64,000 nucleotides of DNA from positions 23,270,348 through 23,334,347 of the forward strand of contig CM064657.1 of assembly GCA_032717465.1 (NCBI GenBank), in the 5' to 3' direction. The notes under the pieces were generated by a model. It was given only the letters and a program-made list of their open reading frames with translations. It ran no database searches and had not been told where the DNA came from. The translations under genes and the position numbers were made by a program. This DNA is from Coenobita brevimanus. Lineage: Eukaryota; Arthropoda; Malacostraca; Decapoda; Coenobitidae. The first letter of the stretch is position 1, and the number at the start of each line of letters is the position of its first letter. Positions 1 through 12,039 of the stretch are shown piece after piece.

Positions 1-258
1 GGAGGGCTGGAGGGACTGGTGGGGAGGGGGAGGGAGGGCTGGAGGGACTGGTGGGGAGGGGGAGGGAGGACTGGAGGGACTGGTGGGGAGGGGGAGGGAG
101 GGCTGGAGGGACTGGTGGGGAGGGAGGGAGGGCTGGAGGGACTGGTGGGGAGGGAGAGAGGGCTGGAGGGACTGGAGGGGAGGGAGAGAGGGCTGGAGGG
201 ACTGGTGGGGAGAGGGAGGGAGGGCCTGGTGGGGAGGGGGAGGAAAGGCAAAGCAGGA
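1..258. repeat. G-rich minisatellite, 30-32 bp unit
   Basis: Seven tandem units each contain CTGGAGGGACTGGTGG. The unit starts are spaced 32 bases apart for the first four and 30 bases for the later ones. The array runs off the left edge of the window. The plus strand has dense runs of three to five Gs, so G-quadruplex formation is possible. Open frames here (Gly/Arg/Trp-rich) are translations of the repeat and not genes. Confidence 0.95.
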
Positions 259-347
259 GGTGAGGGAAAGAGGGCAGTGAGATGCGGGAGGGAGGGAAGG
301 CGTAGAGTTTACCCATGCAGGCCTTGTGCATCTTTTTCCATTTTCTT

Positions 348-388
348 ACCACCTCCTGACGACTTTGTTCAGCTCAAGATAGACTTTT
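348..388 (-). repeat. Dispersed AATCGTC-motif copy
   Basis: The reverse complement reads GAGCTGAACAAAGTCGTC followed by AGGAGGTGGTAAGAA, matching the core and downstream part of the motif found about 30 times in this window. No gene is seen from the minisatellite to about position 590. Confidence 0.6.
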
Positions 389-499
389 CTCGAACTGGAA
401 GCACAACATACGGCCTTAATAAACCTCTTCAATATGAAAGACCCTTCCCTAGTTAAATAACATGGCGTGGTAGCAGTAAGGAGAAACTAAAAAGAACGA

Positions 500-590
500 G
501 ACTTGTATTCAGGGGCATGGGAGGGGTGATGAGAGAGAAGGCTAAAACGAGAGGCAGGGAACGATGGCTGAAGGATAAGATGGATGGTGG

Positions 591-636
<46 letters not shown>

Positions 637-1440
637 AGGGAGAGAAAGAGAGAGAGAGAGAGAGTGGGCGAAAGGAAGGGACCGTGGCAGATTATGGAGG
701 GAAGAGGTGGTGGGAGGGAGAATGGAAAGATTAATAGATGAGGGAGGGAAGACAGGGAGAGATTGAAGGGGTACTGGAAGGAGACGGAGGACGAAGTGTA
801 GGAAGGAGGGGTGGAAGTGAGGAAGAAAAAATTGTAGGATGGAGGGGTCGGGATTGAAAAGGAGAGAAGGGGCGGGTGGGGATGGAGGAAGGAAGGTATA
901 GGGATAAAGTTATGAAGGGAGGAGAGGACGAGGAAAAGGAAGGCAAGAAGGGAGGAGAGGACGAAGCTAGGAAGGAGGAGAGGAGAGGAGGGAGAAATGA
1001 AGGAGGGAATGTGTGAGGAGGAAAGAAAGAAGAGAGGAAAAGAGGAAAAAAGAGGTAAAATTAAGGATAGGTGAGGACAGAAGGTGCAGTGGCGAGGGTG
1101 GAAATAGGTAGGAAAAAAGGGTATGGGAAGGGTTGAGAAACGGAGGAAGGGAGGGAAATGAAAGGAGCGAGGAAGGGGAGGGAATGGAAGGAGAGTTGGA
1201 GGGAGAGAGGAGAGGGAAGGAGGTGGGAGGGATCTGAAGGGAATGAAGGGAAGGAGAGGGAGGAAGAGTGAGGAGGGGACGTGAGTGGAGAGAGAAAAGG
1301 GAAGGTAAAAGATGGAAGGGAGGGGAGGGGAGGAGAAAAGAAAAAAAAATGGAGGGTAAGAGAAGGAAGTGAGGAAGGGAAGGGGAGGGTTGGGCAGAAG
1401 GAGCTAGAGAGAGTGCTGGAGGGAGGGACTGAGGGAGGCT
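500..1440. repeat. Polypurine tract, with GA array at 592-664
   Basis: The plus strand is almost entirely A and G for about 0.9 kb, with a pure GA run near its left end. There is no regular long unit beyond GGA, GAA and GGGA words. Frames on either strand encode only Arg/Glu/Gly or Ser/Pro/Leu low-complexity peptides and are not genes. Confidence 0.9.
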
Positions 1441-1489
1441 GAGTGTGTTTGAAGACCAAACAGAAGCATAAGCTGGGACAACTTTCTCT

Positions 1490-3260
1490 CCAGCCGTCCC
1501 TCTTTTCCCCCCTTCCCTCCCTCCTTTCTCGTTCCTACTTTCCTTCCGCTCTGTCTCCTATTTCCTTTCGTGATTTTACCAGCTTCCCCTCCTTTCTTTC
1601 TTGTTTTAATTCCGTACTCTCTCCTGTTTTTCTGCCTCTCTTACAATCTCCTGCTTTCCTTCCTTATTCTTTCCTTTCCTTCGTTAATCTTTCCTACTTT
1701 CCTTCCGTATTCTTTCATTTCCTTCATCATTGTATTCTACTTTCCATCTCTGTTTTATCCTTTCCTTTATTACCATTTCTTACTTTCTGTCTTCTCCTTT
1801 TGCATCTTCCTTTACTGTCTTACTCTGCCTTTCTTTCTTCCGCTTTTTTTTTTCCCCTTGTCTTCCTTCCTTTTATCCTACTTCGTTCCTCATCAGTCTG
1901 CCCTTCCTCTCTGCTCATAATATCTGTTTACCTGTTTGCCATCAGTCCTATCGCATCAGTGACAGAGTGGCTGCCATCATAGACTGTGAAGATGCCGCCC
2001 TGTTAGCTTCGGAGTTGGAATCCTGATGCGGGGCAATGGTGTCACTCGGCTCATTTGTCCATCCACCCTCTGAGGACTTATATAGACAAGGAGTACCTAG
2101 GGTAACACCTAGGGGAGGAACCTGTAGTAACCTGGCTGATGCAGTGGTCTTGTATTCCAAAATTTTCCCGCCACAGGTTCGAAGGCCTAATTTTCGGAGA
2201 TGAGCACCGCGGCTAATCGTCTCATGGCGTCTACTTCCACCTTAAACTTAATTTACTGCCACGCACCCTCTCTTCTTATTCTCTTTCTGTTCTCCTCCCT
2301 ATCCATATCCCCACAACTTTCCTCATTTTTTCCTCACTCCTCTCCGTCTCCCCACTCCTCCCCATTCTCTCCGGTCCCTCCTCTCTCTCTCTCTCTGTCT
2401 CTCTCTCTCTCTCTCTCCAAAATTTCATGTTCGCCACTCCCACTGGCTTCTTCTGTCTCTACATTCTTATCTTCCACCTACTCTTCTAAGACTACCTGCT
2501 TCCCCTTCTTCTCAGTGCCCCCGTCCCTACCATTTTTCTCTATACGTTTTTCTTTTATTCCATATCCCTGTTTGTTCCCTTTCTTTCCTAATTGCATTTT
2601 TCCTCTCCCTCACTATCTCTCGGCCTCCTTTCACTTCTACCTACCTCCCACCCCTTCCCTCATCTCTACCTCATTTCTTGATTCCTTTTTCCTTGATCCC
2701 ATCCTGGTCAGTTTCCCATCCTGTTTCTTACCTCAAACCTTCATTTCTTCTCTTCCTGCATCTCTTCTAACCATTCCTTCCTCTCTCTCCTTTCTCGCTT
2801 TTCCGTTGCTCTCTACTCCGTTCCTATATCCTTTTTCTTCCTCTCCGTCTCGTCCTCTGCTCTTTTATCCCTGCCTCCTTCCTTCTTTACTTACCAATTT
2901 ACGTACCTTCAAACCTACTTTCCTTTCCTCCCCTCAGTCCCCCTACTCCCCGTCTTTCTACTGCTCACTTCCTTATTGTCTTTTCCTCCCTCTTCCTCCT
3001 TACCTCCCACTGTACTCGCGTTTCTTCCAGCCTCCCTGACCCCGTTCTTCTTACTTCCTACCTTACTCTCGTTCCCCCCTCCCCACTCCCCTACCTCTCT
3101 GTCCTCCCAATCTACCTCCCTACCTCCTCCGTTACTCTCTGTTCTCTCTGTCTCCCTCCCAGCTCCTCTCTCCTTTCCTACTTCTTTTTTCCCATTTCCC
3201 TTCCTACTTTTCTCCCTCCTCCCCTTTCCTCCCAACCTCCTTATCCCCTCCCCCCCCCCT
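1490..3260. repeat. Polypyrimidine tract
   Basis: The plus strand is dominated by C and T, with words such as TTCC, CTCC and a CT run near 2383-2420. It is interrupted at about 1940-2215 by ordinary sequence holding a tRNA-like block. The long open frames here translate to Ser/Phe/Pro/Leu-rich low-complexity peptides without domains, so they are rejected as genes. The purine-to-pyrimidine switch lies near 1441-1490. Confidence 0.9.
2035..2200 (+). mobile_element. Possible tRNA-derived SINE head
   Basis: A pol III A-box-like TGGCTGATGCAGTGG near 2132 is followed about 40 bases later by GGTTCGAAGGCC near 2177, close to the B-box consensus GGTTCGANNCC. The block sits as ordinary sequence inside the polypyrimidine tract, as expected for an insertion. 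No tail or target-site duplication is evident. A functional tRNA is unlikely because no paired acceptor stem was seen. Confidence 0.45.
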
Positions 3261-3415
3261 CCCATGCCTGCTGGTGGGTCTCCAAAAGCCTGGCTCAGAC
3301 GCCCGGCCAATTATTCATCAAAAGGAATTTATGATTTCTCTGGAGTAATGCCTAATCATTCCGGGGGACATTCCTGCGGGGTTCAGGGGTGGGGGGAGGC
3401 CCAGGGGAGGTAGGG

Positions 3416-4250
3416 GAGGCGTACAGGTAGGAAGGCATACAGGTAGGATAGGTGTACACAGGTGCGATAGATTTAGTTGTTGGAAGGCATATATGTTGAG
3501 CAGGTAAATGAGACATACAGGAAGGGAGGCATACTGATGGGAAGGTATGCAAGAAGAGAGGCATACGGATAGCGAAGTTGATGGGGTGGGAGGCATAATT
3601 ATGGGGAGGTATAAGGGAAGGAAAGGAGGTATACAGGTGAGATACATACAGGGAGGAAGATATGCAGGTGGGAAGGGTATTCATACTGGCGAGGCAGATG
3701 TACAAGTAGGGAGGCATTCAGGTGGGGAGGTATACAGGTGATACAGATATATGGGTGGGATAGGTATATAGGAAGGAAGTCATACAGGTGAGATAGGTGC
3801 ATAGAAGGGAAGCATACAGGTGGGCCAGGGATACGGTCAGGGAGACATACAGGTTGGGGAGGCATACAGGCAGGATAGAGGTATAAACGAAGGCATAGAT
3901 TAAGTACAGGTATACAGATAGACGGGGTGGCATACGAAGGAGCAGACAGGGAGGCATAGATGTGGGTTATTTATATATAGAAGTAGATGGGGAAGCCTGC
4001 AGATGGAATAATAGGGAAACATACAGATGGGATAAATAGAGAAGGATACAGGTGGGATAAATAGGGAAACAGATGGAATAAATAGGGAAGAAAGATGGGA
4101 TAAATAGGGAAGCATACAGATGGAATAAATAGGGAAGTATAGAGGTGGGATAAATAGGGAAGCATATAGGTAGTAGAGACGTGGGTTAAATAGGGAAGCA
4201 TATAGGTGGGATAAATAAGGAAGCATACAGGTGGGACAGGTAGGGCAGGC
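3416..4250. repeat. Degenerate 24-26 bp minisatellite
   Basis: Words such as GGAAGCATACAGGTGGGATA recur. The left half is degenerate with GGCATACAGGTAGGA variants. The right half (about 4000-4250) is more regular, with GGGATAAATAGGGAAGCATA. Cys/Tyr/Pro-rich peptides on the minus strand are repeat translations. Confidence 0.9.
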
Positions 4251-4870
4251 AAACACCTAACTGTAACACCACATTCAATCATTCTTTCCTCACCCAGTCC
4301 ATCCCTTTACATGACCCAGCCTCGAGGACATATGCCGACACAGCCTCTGACCCAGGAAGCCTTTATAACGCTGAATGGTAACCATATAACCAACTAACGA
4401 GGGATTTGGAGCCAGCAATGGTGCCTCTGCTAAACGGGAGGAGAATCAGAAATGCGACATCCATGCGTGATCCATATCTCCATACTTTACCCCGCGCCTT
4501 ATTGTCACAAGGGGCTGTCAGCTGCAGGTAAACATCGGTTCACTGCATGGGACGGACCTGCAGGGGCGGTTGCTTGCCAGTGGTTGATGGGTCTGCTCAG
4601 CCAGGCAGACCTGGGTTGATCAACAACTGAAAGGATGTCATTGCCAACTAATAATTTCACCACATTCCACGTTTTCATTTCCTTCTCCTGGAACACCATG
4701 TCCACCCTCCTTTCAGTGACCAGGGTCCCATCCCCCACGCGGTACTTTTTTTTTTTTTTTTTTTTTTTTTCCCTGCAAAAGACTGTATCTCTCATTCTTG
4801 CTTGCAATCATCCTGGCTGAACCTGCCCTTTAGCATGGCTATTTTCGCGCGCGCGCGGGGACGGACGGAC

Positions 4871-4999
<129 letters not shown>

Positions 5000-6560
5000 T
5001 TTTCGGTAATGTCTTTACAACTTCCCCTGTGCCTCATTTTACCATCATTCTAACCAGCCGATGCAAATTTCGTCACTAAGTATCTTTATTAGTTGTGTTG
5101 AACTGAACTGTTGTAGACTTAGCATCGAGGTGAGGGCAGCCTTATATGACCAGGAACCGACTGTTTGCGGGTACTTCAAGTAAAAGGGTGTTAAGATGTG
5201 AACCTATCACACTGTCACATATCCGTCAACAAATGCACACCAAAGCGGTTACTGGAAACCTCAACAACCTCCGACACTCCTTACACAAGTACCGAACAGC
5301 TTACTCAAAAGTAAAAACAGCACCCACTTCCCTGACCCCCATTAAATTTATTGGTGTACGTTCCCCTACAGTCATGTACCTTCTGTCACTCTCATTTAGA
5401 GAGTGCTGGGAGGCAACGATCAATACAACTTCCTCAGGTAAGGCAGAAGCTCGGTATATTCTTTATAATCACCTCCGCAGACCTGCTTCGTTTGCACTGG
5501 CGCTGTGTCAGTGCGCAACCATATTATTATTATCTTTACTGCAAATGATGACACTCTGATTGTCAAATAGTTGTTGTTCATGACTTTTATTAATTAATCA
5601 AAATTTATTCAGTCATTTGTGATAGAACGAGAAACTTCTTAGGTAGTGACAGCATTTATTATCATATGATTTTCAAAGGCTTATCGACCCATAAGTGAAG
5701 ACTTGCCAGCATTGTTTGATCTAAACCATTGCGATCGACTAGATGGTTGAAACAAACCACAAGTTTTGAAAACTGTGCCTAATGTAACGCCGCCGTTAGA
5801 TGCGTGGAAGAGGAGGGTCTTGAACAGAGCCTTGTTCACTGCTGTGGCTGTTTAGTTGTGATCGTTCACTCAGACAGGAGCTGCCTAATATAAGTGAAGC
5901 GGCCTATTGCAGTTATCCTTAATTTTCTCTTATTCATATATGAAGCTATGGCTTGATAAATAAAGGAGAAAGGCGGAAAACCACGGGTGTGTTTGTTTTG
6001 AAGCTAAATGAGGGTCTGGGATCAGCCTGGGGGCATTAAGGACTGAGGATTGAAGTTGCTGGTCTCAGAGAAAACTGGAGAAAACCTGACTCACTAAGAT
6101 TTAACCACCAGAGTGATGGAAGCTTCCCTCTGTTGAATATGATCGTCTGGTGATAATCAGAATAAAATATTTACTCAATAAGTGGATCAAATTGCTGAAT
6201 GGATTAAGAAAGATGAGTTTTTGAGTTGAGATTCTCTGCCTTTTGGGACGGTTGCCTACTGTTCCATATCGAGCATATTATCCCACACGACAAACGTTTA
6301 CACAAGTCCAGGGAGTTACTTATAGCATGGTGGACTTGTAGGTAGTAAATTGTAATGGTCATTAATATTTTCATGTTTAGATAGCAGGCATATACATCTT
6401 ATATATTGTTTTTACTGCATGGTCTGTGTCTCCCTGTTTGATCATTTACTCGAGGTTGCGAACTTCTGAGGGTATAAGCACTGGCAAAGAAGCTGAAACC
6501 GTTATGTTAAAAAGCAGCTGCAGTCATGAGGAAGAGAGAGAGAAAGGAACGGTCATGAAA
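5000..6560. other. Unique intergenic sequence, no supportable gene
   Basis: No recognisable coding similarity was found. The only open frame over 100 codons (5146-5559, plus strand) has no domain I recognise, no splice context I can support and ordinary AT-rich composition, so it is not called as a gene. One dispersed-motif copy lies at 6131-6172. Confidence 0.6.
6131..6172 (+). repeat. Dispersed AATCGTC-motif copy
   Basis: It reads TGTTGAATATGATCGTCTGG and then GATAATCAGAATAAAATA, matching the core plus the downstream AGAATAAAAT half of the motif. Confidence 0.65.
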
Positions 6561-6574
6561 GGCTTTAAATAATT

Positions 6575-6855
6575 CTCGGGGTCAGACGGTTGAGTCTTGG
6601 GGTCAGTTGGGGTCAGAGGGTTGAGTCTTGGGGCCACTGAGGGTCAGAGGGTTGAATCTTGGGGTCAGTTGGGGTCAGAGGGTTGAGTCTTGGGGTCAGT
6701 GGGGGTCAGAGGGTTGAGTCTTGGGGTCACTGGAGGTCAGAGGGTTGAGTCTTGGGGTCACTGGGGGTCAGAGGGTTGAGTCTTGGGGTCACTTGGGGTC
6801 AGAGGGTTGAGTCTTGGGGTCACTGGGGGTCAGAGGGTTGAGTTTTGGTGTGTCA
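6575..6855. repeat. Minisatellite, about 32-33 bp unit
   Basis: About nine tandem units of the form GGGTTGAGTCTTGGGG plus TCACTGGGGGTCAGA, with single-base variation between units. The first unit carries ACGGTTGAGTC and the last has TTTTGGTG. Confidence 0.95.
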
Positions 6856-7077
6856 GTTAGGGGTGAGAGAGGCAGTGATGTAAAGTGGGAGATATACGCG
6901 GGTGCGAGTGGACACAACAGGACCCAGCAATATTGATGTTGTTCTGGCGGGGCTGAATATCAAGCAGGCTGCCTGATACACATCACATCCACCCCGGCAC
7001 CTCCATTGTTTTGCCCGACACCACCTGACCCGACGCATAGGCCATAGAGAATGTCCACCTGCATCTCTCACTCCACT

Positions 7078-7080
<3 letters not shown>

Positions 7081-7134
<54 letters not shown>

Positions 7135-7143
7135 GGGGGGGGG
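7081..7143. repeat. (AC)n array followed by a G run
   Basis: About 52 bases of AC are followed directly by eleven Gs. The short flanking open frames are repeat translations. Confidence 0.97.
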
Positions 7144-7245
7144 TGGCGCACATTCCTGGCTGAAGCGGGATACAGTTTATGGATCTGAAATTCGTTAAAG
7201 CAAACTGTACTGATAACCAGAAGACCCGCCGACATGTAAAAACTA

Positions 7246-8877
7246 TCTGTCTATAGCCTGACGTCTTAACCTTGTAAGGGGTGGCCACAAACAAGTCACC
7301 TTCATGTCGTCCTGTCCCCTGCCATTTCGATGCCTTCCTCCTAACTTACACCTACCTCTCTCATATACCTCTCCATTCTATCCCTTCATCTTATCCTCAG
7401 TCTTCCCCTCCTTCTCCCCCCTCCCACCTCACTCTCATAAACTCTCCTGGTTAGTCTCTTACTCTCCATCCTCTTCACATGACGAAACCACCTCTGCATT
7501 TCTCCTAAAGCCTTCTATCACATCCACATCCACACCACAATGCTCCTTCACTTCCTCACGTCTCATTCAGTCTCTCCATGTAACTCCACATGCTTCTCCC
7601 ATACCCACTGCTCTCACTCTTGACATTTGTCCTTCCAACGAGGTCCAGGCTTCACTTCCATGCGTATAGAATGGGAGTCACAGTACTGCCATGCAGCAAA
7701 TTTTTTACTTCCATACTCACTTCCCTATTTTTTTTATCACTGCTTTCACCGAGCCAGCAACCTTTTTTCCCTGCTGTACCATTTCAAGCACTTCACTCTC
7801 CAAGCTTCCATCCTTACTCATCACACTACCCAAATCCCTAAAAGCACTCACATTAACATTTCCTCTCTATTCAGTCTCATTTTGCATTCAATGACTTCAT
7901 TTCTCTCAGTGACCACAACTTTACTCCTCTCTACATTCACCTCTATATTTCATTTCTTACATAATTTCCCAGACTAATTTACCAGACTTTGCAGTTTCTC
8001 CTTCGTCTTCACCGTACAATACTGGATCACCTTCAAACAGCAAAACAGAATGTTTCCAAACTCTGCCCTCTCTCATTAGGGCCATTCTAACATCCACTGA
8101 CCTATCTTGTCTCTCTTTTATAACTCCATCCATATACAAAGTATACAGTCATGGAGACATGACATCCCTGTTTCAATCCAACATTCAGATAGAAAAATTT
8201 ACTCACTTCACTATCCACACGCACTGCAGCCGTAGCCCCCTCATCCTTTTTTTTTTTTTTTTTTTTTTTTTTAATAACAGAACGGAGGAAGGAAAAACAA
8301 ATGGGGGGAAAAAAAATACTCTTCACGGCATTAAACAGCTTCCCATTCATTCCATATATCCTTCATATTTTCCACATTCCTTGTCTATCCACTCTGTCAT
8401 ATGCTTCCTCCAAATCCATGAAGACAGCATGCAACATCTTTCCCTTCTCTGGAAACTTTTCCGGTAACACCTTAGGATGAATATCCGAACTACACAGCTT
8501 TTTCCTTTCCTGAAACCTCCCTGCTCTAGACCTATTTCCTCTGTTATTTCCCTAACTCTTTCAGTAAGTATCCCACCATAGACTTTTCATATTACATTAA
8601 GAAGACAAATACCCCTATGATTGCCACAAACTTCTTTTCCTCTTTTTCCTTTGTACAGGGGCATAATTATATCTGGCTTCCAATCCTCAGGGATTCGACG
8701 TTTCTCCCAGGCCAGTCCGCACGTCTTCCATAACCATTCTGCTACTATCTTTCCCCCGTACATCAACATTTCACCACACGCTTCATTCCTGGGGCTTTCC
8801 TCATTTTGACTTTCTTCATTGCCTCCACTACCTCCATCCTACTGATCTCTTCGTCCCGTCTCATCTCCCTCCTTCTT
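7246..8877 (-). pseudogene. Decayed RTE-like LINE, 3' two-thirds (reverse transcriptase)
   Basis: On the minus strand this stretch aligns end to end with the better-preserved copy at 37.4-39.0 kb. It has the same 3' terminus (GGTGGCCACCCCTTACAAGG, then GACGTCAGGC and an ATAGACAGATAG tail), the same C-terminal region, the FADD-region counterpart and the APGM stretch near 8780. Reading frames are broken many times, so it is a dead copy truncated at the 5' end near 8877, where an A-run begins. At about 8247-8311 it carries an extra T-run plus about 40 bases absent from the other copies, so something inserted after this copy did. RTE-like elements encode an apurinic-type endonuclease and a reverse transcriptase for target-primed retrotransposition; only the RT portion is represented. 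The clade assignment is by motif recall, not by a computed tree. Confidence 0.85.
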
Positions 8878-8893
8878 AAAAAAAAAAAAATGC

Positions 8894-9066
8894 CCGATAA
8901 TACCAACACACCAGTCCTGTATGAGACATCCCTAGTATTTATGCAGTATGGACGATGAGTATTAGCGCCGAGCTGGTGATACGTGGAGGTGAAGTACACA
9001 TAGGAGGACTGCTGGGCCTCAGGGAACGGGTTGTTCAGCCTATGCCCAGAGTTGGGGGGAAAAAAA
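8894..9066 (+). mobile_element. SINE-like element with poly(A) tail, copy 1
   Basis: About 165 bases beginning near CCAGTCCTGTATGAGACA and ending GCCTATGCCCAGAGT, then an A-run. The same sequence, visibly diverged, recurs at 58445-58609, again ending in an A-run. A possible 10-base target duplication (A7TGC) brackets it at 8884-8893 and 9060-9069. An A-box-like TTAGCGCCGAGCTGG is present, but the B box is poor, so a pol III origin is uncertain. No coding capacity. Confidence 0.7.
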
Positions 9067-9106
9067 TGCTGTTCTAATCTACGGTACGTACTTCATGGCA
9101 AAACTC

Positions 9107-9870
9107 TATCTATCTATCTATATACCTAGGCTGCTTCCCCCAAGGAAAGGGAGGTAGCCGAGACAGGACGACACATTCCCCATTTACTCATCCATTCAAA
9201 CACATTCATTCGCATCTTAGCCCCAAAGGGGAGAACGGACAGATCCTCACCGCACCACACCGCACAAGGGTCAACTGCGCAATGCAATCAGTGACATCCG
9301 CAGCAGGGCCCGACAGCAGAACTGGTTTACCCCTGCCACATCATAACAGACCCATCCCCTTACCCGCACCTGACCTGACTAGCTGATCAGACCAAATGCG
9401 GGAGAATATCCCCTCAGGGCTGCGTCATCACTTATTCATTCACAATTTCTCTCCATTTATTTCTGTCACGCACAGCCACTCTTCCTTGCTCAACAGACAT
9501 CCCTCTCGCATCCAGCGCTCTCTTCACACTGTCCATCCATCCTATTCGTGGTCTTCCTCTCAGCCTTACACCTCTCACATCAGATCTAGTTATCTTTTTC
9601 ACCAATCGCTCATTATCCATTCTCTCCATATGCCCAAACCATCGCAACACCCTCTGCTCAACTCTACCACCCATCTCCCGAACAACTCCAGTTCTCCTTC
9701 GCACTTCATCATTTCGCACCCGATCCATACGCGCCACTCCACACATACTCCTCAGACACCTCATCTCCATTACATTCAAACTTTTCCTCTCTGCTACACC
9801 CATATTCCATGTTTCAGCCCCATATAATGCAGTCGGTACCACAACACCCTCATACAGCCTTCAAACTCAA
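9107..9870 (-). pseudogene. 5'-truncated LINE of a second RTE-like family (RT C-terminus plus 3' UTR)
   Basis: The minus-strand frame at 9432-9842 is open for 136 residues. It contains YGAETWNM, LRWFGHMERMDNERLVKK and LRGRPRIGW, the C-terminal signature seen downstream of the reverse transcriptase in RTE-like LINEs. It differs clearly from the copies at 14.7, 37.4 and 43.3 kb, so it is a separate family. A 3' UTR of about 320 bases (9120-9431) leads to a GATA tail at 9107-9120. The heptamer AAAACTC occurs at both edges (9100-9106 and 9871-9877), a probable target-site duplication, so the insertion was truncated on arrival. No endonuclease or RT catalytic core remains. Confidence 0.85.
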
Positions 9871-9879
9871 AAAACTCAA

Positions 9880-11700
9880 ACTACCATAATGTCGTCGTCG
9901 TCATTAGCAGCTGCAGCAGCAGCATTGTTGTGAGTGTTTTGCAGATTCACTAAAGGTAGAAAGAGTAAGGCAGTTCCATCTTGTAGAGTGTATGCTGTAG
10001 GTCAGAGGTGAAAGGAACCATAAATACAATCCTTTTCCCTTGTATGCCGTAGTCAGTACGAGGCAGCTTTCAACGCAGGTGTTACATGGCAGTGGAATCG
10101 CCACACTTCAGTCTATACAAAGAGTGGGATGAGGTTATCAGCACCACACTCCTGCCTCTTTACCACTCCTAGGCAATACATGGCAAACATTCTGTATTCC
10201 CTGTCCCCGGGGATATGATCGTAATAACGCCAAATATATTAATTTGGTATATGATAATATAGTAGAACCCGTCGCCATTCAGTATAACTAACGCAGCAAA
10301 TGGACTCGTGAATGGAGCTCCCGTGATGTTATACGACACACCACATTGATATAACTAAAGTATAAACCTGTAATATTAAAAAGAAATAATAAAGGGTGTA
10401 AACACGAGGAATTAAGTACGGTGCACTGCAGTGTGTTTGTGGTACTGGTCAAACTTTTTTAAAGGTAGCTAATACGAGTATTCCGTTTCATATCTACAGC
10501 TAACCCACAGCTATACATATTCTTGAGCGAACAATGCAAATATGTGATTAATTTTGTTTTCTCATCGAGATCATGAAGATACAATAACAGCTCAAGGTCG
10601 TTAAGCACTTAAAATCCTCCTCCCCTTTGCGCGTTAATGTAATGTAAAATATATGTCGGTATTCCAGATAACCTTTCCATGATATTCCATACATCTCTCT
10701 ATACTGAGTGATGGCACTACTCATTTTTTCCTGCCAACTTTATCTGAAGGGATTGGCGATTGAGGAGAGCCTTCTTACATTGCTGTCCTTAATTTCGACT
10801 TGAAGAATAAAGAGCAATCATACTCTCCCATGTAACAGCCTTGAATGGACCAGTAAACCTGTTGTTGTTTACTTTCCTTTGTAGCCTACTCTATAATCCG
10901 CGGTGTCGTTCAGAAGAATATTTTGAATAAATAAAATTTTGCTAAAAATAAAACGTTCGACTGCGGAAGAACTGTAGGTTATAAACGCATGAACTTGCCT
11001 TTGGAAATAATTACGGTAAATAAATGATACGTTTGCATTGTGTTGATGAGGATGTGAGGCTCCCCCCCCCATGGACTTGGGTAATATTTATAAACTTTCT
11101 TTAGCTTAAATTAGGTATAGAGTTGTTTGTTTGTACGTTTATCTTCGTTCATACAGCTACCATACACTTCACATCCAAACTAAAGTGTACTTTAAAGTGG
11201 AAAGTTCGGGGATATAAGATGACTCGGTAATGATCAGTTGTTATGGAAACTTACTTATCGTGGAAGTTGGCTAAGTTCCTCTCTGAATACGGCCCTGATG
11301 CCACCCTTTCCCCCATTCCACCCCCCCATCCCATCCCGCAGTCCACCCCACTCCATCGCACCCAGCCCCACTCCACCGCAGCCCACCCCACTCCATCGCT
11401 CCCCACCATGTCCCCGCGCCCTGCCCAGATATTTGCCTCCCGCTCTCCGGACTGGATTAGTGAGCGAACGGCATTTCTATGGAAAACACAAAATTCACAC
11501 CGTACTGAATTTCTCGTTCCTCTGTGCAATTATCATCCCTGTGTGAGCAGCGGCCGTGTCCATGTTGTCGGTGGCCAGAGCTTTTACCATAGGGCATCTA
11601 CTCTGATGCAACCTTGGCGTTTCGTCTCTCTCTCCAGCACTGATGCACAGTACTGTACCGGATACAGTTCGTGTGGGGAATGTGCTGCACTTAATTCACT
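9880..11700. other. Unique AT-rich sequence, no supportable gene
   Basis: This is mostly ordinary unique sequence. At 11300-11420 there is a short CACCCCACTCCATCGC-type degenerate repeat; open frames there are repeat translations. No exon-like block or RNA gene could be supported. Confidence 0.55.
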
Positions 11701-11708
11701 TGTCTATT

Positions 11709-12035
11709 GTTGCCCCATCTGAAGAGTAGGTGCCCAGGGCAAGGCCATCGTACTTAGTCCAGACATGGAAGGCGAGAGACCAGTTGGCAGTCCCTGAGTG
11801 ATTACTGTGAGTTGTAAACTCCAAAAATCCATCGGATGTAAACCTTTATGGAACACATCCGGTTGGAGCGTCTTACCTCTATAGATCACCAGGCACCCAT
11901 TGGTTTATGTGGTTACCAATCACAGTTGTCAGTGGTTTATTGGGCCACAACAAATCACATGGTTTGTCATCTAGAGTGCTGGAAGTCACCTGTTGGAAGC
12001 ATTAGGTGCAGTGGATGGAGGGCGGCCCCACCCAC
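11709..12035 (-). mobile_element. tRNA-derived SINE, diverged copy
   Basis: This aligns along its length, in the same orientation, with the copy at 46540-46835. Shared blocks are TGTTGCCCCA, the CCCTGAGTG region, ATAAACCTT, a CCGATTGGAGC-like block, CACCAGGCACC, GGTTAC and a GGAAGTCACC-type end. The tRNA-like promoter and the hairpin are badly decayed here. The minus-strand 3' end is near the low-numbered side and ends in CAACAATAGAC. Confidence 0.7.
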
Positions 12036-12039
12036 CACT

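Noticed and set aside
2200..3039. A 279-codon Ser/Phe/Pro/Leu frame
   Set aside because: Lies entirely in the polypyrimidine tract; no motif or start context supports a protein.
5146..5559. A 137-codon plus-strand frame
   Set aside because: No domain, overlapping alternative frame, AT-rich unique DNA; chance open frame is likely.
6575..6855. GGGTTGAGTCTTGGGGTCA array as interstitial telomere sequence
   Set aside because: The unit is 32-33 bases and complex; it only superficially contains GGGTT.
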